Assembly (NCBI GenBank): GCA_002422685.1 | Contig: DITC01000033.1 | Span: 1 to 7,417 of the forward strand | Reading direction: 5' to 3' | DNA length: 7,417 nucleotides | From: Thauera sp. UBA6194 | GTDB taxonomy: Bacteria > Pseudomonadota > Gammaproteobacteria > Burkholderiales > Rhodocyclaceae | The notes under the pieces: generated by a model | The model's database searches: none | What the model was told of the DNA's origin: nothing | Seen by the model: only the letters and a program-made list of their open reading frames with translations | Part shown: positions 1 to 6,677 of the stretch, in pieces | Layout of the letters: the number at the start of each line of letters is the position of its first letter | Numbering within the stretch: position 1 is the first letter of the stretch | Translations under genes and position numbers: made by a program

Positions 1-2
1 TC

Positions 3-2018
3 GGCCTGATGGCGGCGTTCGGCTTCTCGATCAACACGCTCACCATGTTCGGCATGGTGCTGGCGATCGGCCTGCTGGTGGACGACGCCATCGTGGTGGT
101 CGAGAACGTCGAGCGCGTGATGAGCGAGGAGGGCCTGCCGCCCAAGGAAGCCACCAAGCGCTCGATGGACCAGATCACCAGCGCGCTGATCGGCATCGGC
201 CTGGTGCTGTCGGCGGTGTTCGTGCCGATGGCCTTCTTCGGCGGCTCGACCGGCGTGATCTACCGCCAGTTCTCGATCACCATCGTGTCCGCGATGGCGC
301 TGTCGGTGCTGGTGGCCATCGTCTTCACCCCGGCGCTGTGCGCGACCATCATGAAGCCGGTGGAGAAGGGCCACGAGCATGGCGAAGGCGGCCTGTTCGG
401 CAAGTTCTTCCACTGGTTCAACGTCAGGTTCGAGCGCAGCACCCAGGGCTACGAGTCGGCGGTGGGCGGCATCCTCAAGCGCAGCGTGCGCTTCCTCGCC
501 ATCTACCTCGCCATCGTCGCGGTGCTTGGTCTGCTCTTCGTGCGCATGCCCACCTCCTTCCTGCCCGAGGAAGACCAGGGCGTGATGTTCAACCAGGTGA
601 TGCTGCCTGCCGGCGCCACCCAGGAGCGCACGCTCGAGGTGCTGAAGAAGGTCGAGAACCACTTCCTCGAGAACGAGAAGGACACCGTGCGCGCCATCTT
701 CACCGTCGCCGGCTTTTCCTTCGGCGGCAGCGGCCAGCACATGGGCATCGGCTTCGTGAACCTCAAGCACTGGGACGAGCGCAAGGCGCCGGGCATGGAC
801 GTGAAGTCGGTGGCCGGGCGCGCGATGGGCGCCTTCGCGCAGATTCGCGAGGCCATGGTGTTCGCCTTCGTGCCGCCGGCGGTGATCGAGCTCGGCACCT
901 CGGGCGGCTTCACCGTGCAGATGCAGGACCGCTCCGGCCTCGGCCACGAGGCGCTGCTCGCCGCGCGCAACCAGTTCCTGGGCATGGCAGCGCAGGACAA
1001 GCGCCTGGTGGGCGTGCGCCCCAACGGCCAGGAGGACATGCCCGAGCTCAAGCTCGACATCGACCACGCCAAGGCCGGCGCGCTCGGCCTGTCGGTTGCC
1101 GACATCAACGACACGCTGTCCACCGCCTGGGGCGGCAGCTACATCAACGACTTCCTCGACCGCGGCCGCATCAAGAAGGTGTATCTGCAGGGCGATGCGC
1201 CCGCGCGCATGACGCCCGAGGACCTCGACAAGTGGTACGTGCGCAACAAGGCCGGCGACATGGTGCCGTTCTCGGCCTTCGCCACCGCGCACTGGACCTA
1301 CGGCTCGCCGCGCCTCGAGCGCTTCAACGGCCAGCCGTCGATGGAGATCCTCGGCCAGTCCGCGCCCGGGCTGTCGTCCGGCGAGGCGATGCAGGCAGTC
1401 GAGGAGATCATGGCGAAGATGCCGCCGGGCATCGGCTACGACTGGTCGGGCACCTCCTACGAGGAGCGCCGTTCCGGCTCGCAGGCGCCGGCGCTGTACG
1501 CGCTGTCGCTGCTGGTGGTGTTCCTGTGCCTGGCGGCGCTGTACGAGAGCTGGTCGGTGCCGTTCGCGGTGATGCTGGTGGTGCCGCTCGGCGTGCTCGG
1601 CGCGCTGCTGGCGGCGACCAGCCGCGGCATGTCGAACGACATCTACTTCCAGGTCGGCCTGCTCGCCACCATCGGCCTGTCGTCGAAGAACGCGATCCTG
1701 ATCGTGGAATTCGCCAAGGCCCAGATGGAAGAGGGCAAGGACCTCATCTCCGCCACGCTGACCGCGGTGCGCATGCGCCTGCGCCCGATCATCATGACCT
1801 CGCTCGCCTTCGGCTTCGGCGTGCTGCCGCTGGCGATCGCCACCGGCGCCGGCGCCGGCAGCCAGAACGCGATCGGCACCGGCGTGCTGGGTGGAACCAT
1901 CGCTGCGACCGTGCTCGGCATCTTCTTCGTGCCGCTGTTCTACGTCGTGATCAAGCGCGTTTTTCCGGACAAGCCCCGGGAGGCGGCCGTTGCGCCGTCT
2001 TCCCAGGAGGGACGTTGA
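3..2018 (+). CDS. acrB: AcrB/MexB-type RND multidrug efflux permease (5'-truncated by window edge)
   Basis: Inner-membrane proton/drug antiporter of the HAE1 RND family, the pump subunit of a tripartite efflux complex. The reading frame is open from the window edge. By comparison with E. coli AcrB (about 1050 aa), roughly the first 380 residues are missing. Counting from the in-frame ATG at 9, the TM4 proton-relay pair GLLVDDAIVV has Asp25-Asp26 (AcrB D407/D408; bases 81-86). The TM10 lysine is in GLSSKNAILIVEF (AcrB K940; bases 1686-1688). The drug-pocket phenylalanines matching AcrB F610, F615, F617 and F628 are present (F231, F236, F238, F249) in the switch-loop region GFSFGGSGQHMG. The position of AcrB R620 is Ser here. 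SPRLERFNGQPSMEILGQ and the C-terminal membrane half are close to AcrB throughout. The frame ends 1 bp before the outer-membrane factor gene, so the two are co-transcribed. The symbol is given by family resemblance; substrates cannot be read from the sequence. Confidence 0.96.
   Translation, partial: GLMAAFGFSINTLTMFGMVLAIGLLVDDAIVVVENVERVMSEEGLPPKEATKRSMDQITSALIGIGLVLSAVFVPMAFFGGSTGVIYRQFSITIVSAMALSVLVAIVFTPALCATIMKPVEKGHEHGEGGLFGKFFHWFNVRFERSTQGYESAVGGILKRSVRFLAIYLAIVAVLGLLFVRMPTSFLPEEDQGVMFNQVMLPAGATQERTLEVLKKVENHFLENEKDTVRAIFTVAGFSFGGSGQHMGIGFVNLKHWDERKAPGMDVKSVAGRAMGAFAQIREAMVFAFVPPAVIELGTSGGFTVQMQDRSGLGHEALLAARNQFLGMAAQDKRLVGVRPNGQEDMPELKLDIDHAKAGALGLSVADINDTLSTAWGGSYINDFLDRGRIKKVYLQGDAPARMTPEDLDKWYVRNKAGDMVPFSAFATAHWTYGSPRLERFNGQPSMEILGQSAPGLSSGEAMQAVEEIMAKMPPGIGYDWSGTSYEERRSGSQAPALYALSLLVVFLCLAALYESWSVPFAVMLVVPLGVLGALLAATSRGMSNDIYFQVGLLATIGLSSKNAILIVEFAKAQMEEGKDLISATLTAVRMRLRPIIMTSLAFGFGVLPLAIATGAGAGSQNAIGTGVLGGTIAATVLGIFFVPLFYVVIKRVFPDKPREAAVAPSSQEGR
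2005..2010 (+). promoter_or_regulatory. Strong Shine-Dalgarno fixing the start of the outer-membrane factor gene
   Basis: A consensus AGGAGG lies 9 nt before the ATG at 2020, inside the last codons of the pump gene. It favours this ATG over an in-frame TTG at 1990, which would put an Arg-rich stretch before an otherwise normal lipoprotein signal peptide. Confidence 0.85.
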
Positions 2019-2019
2019 C

Positions 2020-3444
2020 ATGAACAAGTACCCGACCAAGCGGCCGCTGCGCGCGCTGACGGTGACGCTGGCTGCCACCCTGCTCGGCGCCTGCTCGATG
2101 ATCCCGGTGTTCGAGCGCCCCGCGGCGCCGGTGCCGGCGAGCTTCCCGCAAGCCGCACCGACAGAGGCCTCGGCGGTGGCGCCGCTGGCCGACACCATCG
2201 CCTGGCGCGACTACTTCGCCGACGAGCGCCTGCGCGAGGTGATCGCGCTCGCGCTCGACAACAACCGCGACCTGCGCGTGGCCGCGCTCAACATCGAGCG
2301 CGCGCGCGCCCAGTACGGCATCCAGCGCGCCGACCTGTTCCCGTCGATCGCGGTCAGCGGCGGGCAGAGCGCGCAGCGCGTGCCGGCGGACCTCAGCTCG
2401 ACCCAGCAGGCCGACATCAATCGCCAGTACTCCGCCAACCTCGGCTTCGCCAGCTACGAGCTCGACTTCTTCGGCCGCGTGCGCAGCCTCGAAGAGCAGG
2501 CGCTGCAGACCTACCTCGGCACCGAGGAGGCCCGCCGCAGCGCACAGATCAGCCTTGTGGCCGAGGTCGCCAACGCCTGGCTGCGCCTGGCCGCCGACCG
2601 CGAGCGCCTGGCGCTGGCGCAGCGCACGCAGCACACCCGCCAGGAATCCCTCGATCTGGTGAGGCGCAGTTTCGAGCTGGGCGCAGTGTCCGCCCTCGAC
2701 GTGCATCAGGCCGATACCCTGCTGCAGAGTGCGCGCGCCGATGCGGCACGCTTCGAGACCGTGGTTGCACAGGACCAGAACGCGCTCGCGCAACTGGTCG
2801 GCGCCGGTGTCCCGGCCACCCTGCTGCCGGACGGGCTCGAGCGGGCGGTCGCCGCGGTGGCGGAACTCCCCGCCGGGGTGCCGTCCGAGGTGCTGACGCG
2901 TCGCCCCGACATCCTGCAAGCCGAACGTGCCCTACTGGCGGCCAACGCCAGCATCGGCGCCGCACGCGCCGCCTTCTTCCCGCGCATCACGCTGACCGCC
3001 ACCGCCGGCACCGCGAGCAGCACGCTCGACGGCCTGTTCGACGGCGGCTCCGGCGCCTGGAGTTTCGTGCCGCAGCTGCGCCTGCCGATCTTCGAGGCCG
3101 GCCGGCTCCAGGCCAGCCTCGATCTCGCCGAGATCCAGCGCGACATCAACGTCGCCCAGTACGAGAAGGCGATCCAGTCGGCGTTCAGGGAAGTGGCCGA
3201 CGCCCTTGCCGAGCGCGCCACCATGACCGAGCGCATCGACGCCCGGCGCAAGCAGGTGGCGGCGACGCAGAACAGCCTGAAGCTGTCCGACGCCCGCTAC
3301 CGCGGAGGCGTCGACAGCTACCTGAGCCTGCTCGACGCCCAGCGCAGCCTGTACGCGGCCGAGCTCGAGCTGATCGGTGTCCGCTTCAGCGAGGCGACCA
3401 ACCGCGTCGAACTCTACAAGGCGCTCGGCGGCGGCTGGCAGTAG
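2020..3444 (+). CDS. oprM: OprM/NodT-family efflux outer-membrane lipoprotein
   Basis: Outer-membrane exit duct (474 aa; OprM is about 485) of the tripartite RND pump, forming the trimeric beta-barrel and periplasmic alpha-tunnel. The N-terminus is a lipoprotein signal: basic residues, a hydrophobic stretch, then the lipobox LLGAC with Cys25. Ser at +2 fits export to the outer membrane. Two OEP (TolC-like) repeats follow. The first includes a sequence starting LREVIALALDNNRDLRVAAL and the segment YELDFFGRVRSLEEQAL. The second includes the family hallmark RRPDILQAERALLAANASIG followed by AARAAFFPRITLTA. The C-terminal half contains LSLLDAQRSLYAAELELI, also typical. The gene starts 1 bp after the pump gene behind a consensus ribosome-binding site, so translation is probably coupled. 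Its stop codon lies inside a 10-bp inverted repeat that may end the operon transcript. The symbol is by family only. Confidence 0.95.
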   Translation: MNKYPTKRPLRALTVTLAATLLGACSMIPVFERPAAPVPASFPQAAPTEASAVAPLADTIAWRDYFADERLREVIALALDNNRDLRVAALNIERARAQYGIQRADLFPSIAVSGGQSAQRVPADLSSTQQADINRQYSANLGFASYELDFFGRVRSLEEQALQTYLGTEEARRSAQISLVAEVANAWLRLAADRERLALAQRTQHTRQESLDLVRRSFELGAVSALDVHQADTLLQSARADAARFETVVAQDQNALAQLVGAGVPATLLPDGLERAVAAVAELPAGVPSEVLTRRPDILQAERALLAANASIGAARAAFFPRITLTATAGTASSTLDGLFDGGSGAWSFVPQLRLPIFEAGRLQASLDLAEIQRDINVAQYEKAIQSAFREVADALAERATMTERIDARRKQVAATQNSLKLSDARYRGGVDSYLSLLDAQRSLYAAELELIGVRFSEATNRVELYKALGGGWQ

Positions 3445-3488
3445 CGCGGCGTCCGCGGCGTCTCCGGGTCCGGGCAGGGCCGCGCTAC
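3441..3488 (+). repeat. Perfect 10-bp inverted repeat between oprM and the COG0523 GTPase gene
   Basis: GTAGCGCGGC at 3441-3450 is the exact reverse complement of GCCGCGCTAC at 3479-3488, with 28 GC-rich bases between. The left arm contains the oprM stop codon (TAG, 3442-3444) and the right arm overlaps a candidate -10 element. In RNA it would form a strong stem. There is no T-run after it, so a classical intrinsic terminator is not shown. Alternatives are a Rho-linked end, an mRNA-stabilising stem or a protein-binding site. Confidence 0.55.
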
Positions 3489-3491
3489 ACT
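3486..3491 (+). promoter_or_regulatory. Candidate -10 element of the COG0523 gene, suggesting a leaderless transcript
   Basis: TACACT (TAnnnT) lies 8 bases before the ATG at 3500. Initiation about 7 nt downstream would begin the RNA at or next to the start codon. No Shine-Dalgarno is present at normal spacing before this ATG, which fits leaderless translation. No convincing -35 box is seen, so this remains a suggestion. Confidence 0.35.
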
Positions 3492-3499
3492 TCGCAGCC

Positions 3500-4723
<1,224 letters not shown>

Positions 4724-4752
4724 AGCGCGGCTGCGGCGCCGCCTTTCGCGCT
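4724..4752. terminator. Possible bidirectional hairpin between convergent genes
   Basis: The 39-bp gap between the two convergent stop codons contains AGCGCG (4724-4729) and its reverse complement CGCGCT (4747-4752), flanking the GC palindrome GCGGCGCCGC (4733-4742). Position between convergent genes suits a shared terminator, but neither strand has a downstream T-run, so intrinsic termination is unproven. Confidence 0.3.
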
Positions 4753-4762
4753 GCTTCGGGGG

Positions 4763-5260
4763 TCACGGTTCGACGCGGAATTCCTGCACCGCCTCGATCT
4801 CGGGCAGGGTGATGCGCAGCCGCCAGCGCCCGGGCGCCAGCGGCGCGCTGGTCGCGACCAGACTGCCGGGGCGGACCAGGCGATGCTCGAGCGCCTGCGC
4901 GGCGGCGCCGTCGTCGGCGCGCTCCAAGCCGAGGCGAACCGCCAGCTCGGCCGGCGCAGGCTGGCCGGTGGGGCCGACGAAGTCGATCGCGACGCTGGCC
5001 TGGCGCTCGCCATCCAGCGTCAGGCGGCCGCGCACCTCCCAGATGTTGGCGGTGCCGTGGAAGACGACGCCGCCACGCTCGGCGCCGGGCGCGGCGGCGA
5101 TCGGGCCGACGGCGTTCAGGCGCGCCTCGTCGTGGACCAGGAAGATCATGCCGACGAAGGCCGCGATCAGCAGCAGGAAGCCGCCGCCGATGATGGCGAC
5201 CAGCAGGCGCGCACCGCGTGCGCCGGCCGCCGGCCGGTCCGGGGACGGGGTGCCGTTCAT
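4763..5260 (-). CDS. Single-pass membrane protein with FixH-like extracytoplasmic domain
   Basis: Predicted 165-aa protein of unknown function. After a short Pro/Arg-rich cytoplasmic start there is one clear membrane span (about residues 19-42, RLLVAIIGGGFLLLIAAFVG and following). A roughly 120-residue extracytoplasmic part follows. Its end, SAPLAPGRWRLRITLP followed by a short strand, resembles the Pro-Gly-x-Trp strand of FixH/YtkA-type beta-sandwich domains. This is recognition by pattern, not by a search. FixH (CcoH) normally assists cbb3 oxidase assembly in a ccoNOPQ-ccoGHIS cluster, and no such genes are seen here. The ATG at 5260 is chosen because it gives a short tail before the membrane span. 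A GTG at 5311 would add 17 residues and overlap the preceding gene's end. It follows that gene by 34 bp on the same strand and is probably co-transcribed. Only weak ribosome-binding sequence (GCAGG) precedes the ATG. Confidence 0.72.
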   Translation of the reverse strand: MNGTPSPDRPAAGARGARLLVAIIGGGFLLLIAAFVGMIFLVHDEARLNAVGPIAAAPGAERGGVVFHGTANIWEVRGRLTLDGERQASVAIDFVGPTGQPAPAELAVRLGLERADDGAAAQALEHRLVRPGSLVATSAPLAPGRWRLRITLPEIEAVQEFRVEP

Positions 5261-5294
5261 GACGCGCGCGCCTGCCGCACGCGGCTCGTCCGCC

Positions 5295-5786
5295 TCATTC
5301 GCAACTCGCACGGCATTCGCCGGCGCTGCAGTCCGCGGCTTCCACCGTGCAGCTGGCCTTGGTGCGCATCACCATGCGCTGGTCGTTGCCGTAATCGCAG
5401 ATCAGCCGGGTCAGGCCGTTCTTGCGCTCCACGCTCATCTTCACCGCCTTCCCGGCGCGCAGTACAGAGGGCTCGCGGTTGCAGTCCAGGTAGCCGCTGA
5501 AGGCGCCGTCGCTCGATTCCCACAGGGCGGTGTTCTTGACCTCCTTGTAGTTTTCGAAGCTCGAGCAGGTGAGCACGTCGCGGCCGTAGAGGCGCGCGTT
5601 GTCGCTGCAGTAGCCGACGAAGGTGTAATGCAGTTCGGCGTCGCTGGGGCAGGCGGCGACCTGGACAGCCTTGTCCAGCGCCGGGCAGGACACGGTTTCG
5701 GCCCGTGCCGGGGTGGCGAGCATGCAGGCGGGCAGGGCGAGGGACAGGAGGGCGAGTCGGGCGCGGGCGCTGAAAGGCATCGTCAT
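5295..5786 (-). CDS. Secreted cysteine-rich protein, family not recognised
   Basis: Predicted 163-aa periplasmic or secreted protein that I do not recognise. The N-terminus is a Sec signal peptide: Arg8 and Arg10, the hydrophobic stretch LALLSLALPACML, then a cleavage site TPARA|E after residue 29. An LPAC at 18-21 superficially recalls a lipobox, but Pro at -2 and the good Ala-x-Ala site favour ordinary signal peptidase cleavage. The mature part has ten cysteines (34, 46, 60, 74, 102, 130, 146, 153, 158, 162), an even number fitting up to five disulfides. Four of them cluster in the last 18 residues (CTVEAADCSAGECRASC). Many aromatic and polar residues suggest a compact soluble domain. Two in-frame ATGs (5786 and 5780) are equally possible starts; neither has a clear ribosome-binding site. 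It lies between the hemerythrin gene and the FixH-like gene, all in one direction, but a hairpin separates it from the hemerythrin gene. Confidence 0.75.
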   Translation of the reverse strand: MTMPFSARARLALLSLALPACMLATPARAETVSCPALDKAVQVAACPSDAELHYTFVGYCSDNARLYGRDVLTCSSFENYKEVKNTALWESSDGAFSGYLDCNREPSVLRAGKAVKMSVERKNGLTRLICDYGNDQRMVMRTKASCTVEAADCSAGECRASCE

Positions 5787-5804
5787 GGTCGTCTGGCTGT
5801 GTGT

Positions 5805-5822
5805 CGGTTCGGGAACGGTTCG
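5805..5822 (-). repeat. Short direct repeat upstream of the Cys-rich protein gene
   Basis: On the minus strand CGAACCG occurs twice with 11-bp periodicity (plus-strand CGGTTCG at 5805-5811 and 5816-5822), 19 bases upstream of the ATG. One-helical-turn spacing could suit a regulator, but two 7-mers in GC-rich DNA can arise by chance. Confidence 0.2.
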
Positions 5823-5823
5823 T

Positions 5824-5857
5824 GCCCGGACCCGGCCGCGGGCCGGGTGCAGCGGGC
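5824..5857 (-). terminator. Strong hairpin downstream of the hemerythrin gene
   Basis: ACCCGGCC (5830-5837) and GGCCGGGT (5841-5848) form a perfect 8-bp stem around a 3-nt loop. GCCCG (5824-5828) and CGGGC (5853-5857) extend it after a small internal loop. It lies about 50 bp past the hemerythrin stop and about 40 bp before the start of the next gene on the same strand. No T-run follows, so it may be a Rho-aided terminator, an attenuator, or an RNA-stabilising 3' stem. Confidence 0.4.
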
Positions 5858-5904
5858 GTTCGCGGGCATCGGCGTCGCAGCGGAACCGGCGGGGCGCGGG
5901 CGCC

Positions 5905-6381
5905 TCACCAGAACTTCCACCACCACTTGCGCTTCCGCATCGCGTCCTCGACGTGATCGGACCACTTGCTGGCGCCGCCGGCCTCGAGGAAGTATGCACC
6001 GAAACGCTTGTCCGCCTCGTTGATGTGGCGCGTCAGCCAGACCTTCAGGAAGTGCAGGAGCTCGAAGGTGATCGTGGCCTGCCCTGAGTCGAGCTTGTCC
6101 TGCAGGGCCTGGACCTGGCCGATCAGGTCCTCGTGGTTCTGCTTGTGCGCGCCGAAGTCGGGATAGTTCGACACACGCATCAGGCTTTCCTCGACCGCGA
6201 AATGCGTGCGGGTGTAGTCGGCCAGCTTGTCGAGGATCTGGCGCGAGGTGGCGGAGCCGTGATGCTCCTGGATCGCGGTGTGGAGCTGGTTGAGCAGGTC
6301 GACGAGCTCCTTGTGCTGCTCGTCGATTTCCTGCAGGCCGACGCTGAATTCGTCGGACCAGTGGAAGAGGTCGGTGGTCAT
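5905..6381 (-). CDS. Bacteriohemerythrin (O2-binding di-iron protein)
   Basis: Cytoplasmic four-helix-bundle protein of 158 aa that binds O2 reversibly at a non-haem di-iron site. Single-domain bacterial hemerythrins are linked to oxygen storage, delivery or sensing. All seven expected iron ligands are visible: H23 in IDEQHKELV, H60 and E64 in HFAVEE, H79 and H83 in HKQNH, and H119 and D124 in HINEAD. The N-terminal FHWSDEFSVGLQEIDEQH and the YP before the HKxxH helix are standard for the family. Length to about residue 131 matches the usual core of about 130 aa. The remaining C-terminal extension ends in a striking cationic/aromatic tail (MRKRKWWWKFW). The ATG at 6381 is the only sensible start, because it directly precedes the conserved N-terminus; no strong ribosome-binding site is visible. 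A perfect FNR/ANR box lies 60 bp upstream, so expression probably responds to low oxygen. Confidence 0.95.
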   Translation of the reverse strand: MTTDLFHWSDEFSVGLQEIDEQHKELVDLLNQLHTAIQEHHGSATSRQILDKLADYTRTHFAVEESLMRVSNYPDFGAHKQNHEDLIGQVQALQDKLDSGQATITFELLHFLKVWLTRHINEADKRFGAYFLEAGGASKWSDHVEDAMRKRKWWWKFW

Positions 6382-6414
6382 GATCTGTGCCGGAGTGCGA
6401 TTGACAGGCTCCGA

Positions 6415-6420
6415 AGGCTA
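6415..6420 (-). promoter_or_regulatory. Candidate -10 element of the hemerythrin promoter
   Basis: The minus-strand TAGCCT (TAnnnT) would place transcription start near 6408, about 26 nt before the ATG. The FNR box centre is then about 40.5 bp upstream of that start, the standard geometry for class II FNR activation. The match to TATAAT is only partial. The predicted leader contains CGGAG and CTCCG (plus-strand 6409-6413 and 6391-6395), able to form a small stem. Confidence 0.4.
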
Positions 6421-6441
6421 AACGCTTCTGCATGGCAAAAC

Positions 6442-6455
6442 TTGATCACGATCAA
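6442..6455 (-). promoter_or_regulatory. FNR/ANR-family binding site upstream of bacteriohemerythrin
   Basis: TTGATCACGATCAA is a perfect match to the FNR/ANR consensus TTGATnnnnATCAA, with fully symmetric half-sites. It lies 60 bp upstream of the hemerythrin ATG in an intergenic region and about 40 bp from the predicted transcription start. FNR, ANR and the NO-responsive DNR/NNR regulators recognise nearly the same sequence, so which one acts here cannot be told. The divergent gene begins over 220 bp away, so hemerythrin is the likelier target. Confidence 0.85.
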
Positions 6456-6677
6456 TAGGCCAGGCCTCCTCCCCGGCGTTTCGCCTCGCTTCCGTGACCG
6501 ATTTCTCGCATCGCGAGGATGCCTTGTGCATCCAGCCCGCTCACGGTAGGCGGTCCCCCGGCGTGCGCTCGTGCCGCTGCCGGCGCTGCCGGCGCGCCGG
6601 GATTCGGATGGCACCGGCGATGACGGGCGCGGTGCGCGTTACCATGTCGGACTCGGATACCGCATGAACGACACGCC
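6456..6677. other. Intergenic region between divergent genes, no gene seen
   Basis: No credible coding frame was found in these 222 bp. Small symmetric elements are visible: CTCGC-ATC-GCGAG at 6505-6517, a tandem 9-mer GCTGCCGGC twice at 6576-6593, and a 12-bp palindrome CCGGCGCGCCGG at 6589-6600. All are short and GC-rich and could be chance. The promoter of the rightward membrane-protein gene should lie here; TACCAT at 6640-6645 is a weak -10 candidate without a -35 box. Confidence 0.4.

Noticed and set aside
338..2023. 561-residue plus-strand open frame inside the pump gene
   Set aside because: It is Arg/His/Ala-rich with no recognisable motif and lies fully within the clearly conserved AcrB frame; it is a GC-rich shadow frame.
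1951..2919. 322-residue minus-strand open frame opposite the oprM gene
   Set aside because: It is antisense to a well-conserved OprM-family gene and has no family signature; long antisense frames are expected at this GC content.
4809..6023. 404-residue plus-strand open frame across the minus-strand gene group
   Set aside because: It runs antisense to three minus-strand genes, including part of the hemerythrin, and shows no motif; the minus-strand frames have signal peptides, a membrane span and di-iron ligands.
6505..6600. Short palindromes and a tandem 9-mer in the intergenic region as possible operators
   Set aside because: Arms are 5-6 bp or simple GC repeats, easily produced by chance in DNA of this composition; listed only as content of the gap.
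6378..6614. 78-residue minus-strand frame upstream of hemerythrin
   Set aside because: It crosses the FNR box and the promoter region, is Arg/Ser-rich and has no support from motif or ribosome-binding site.
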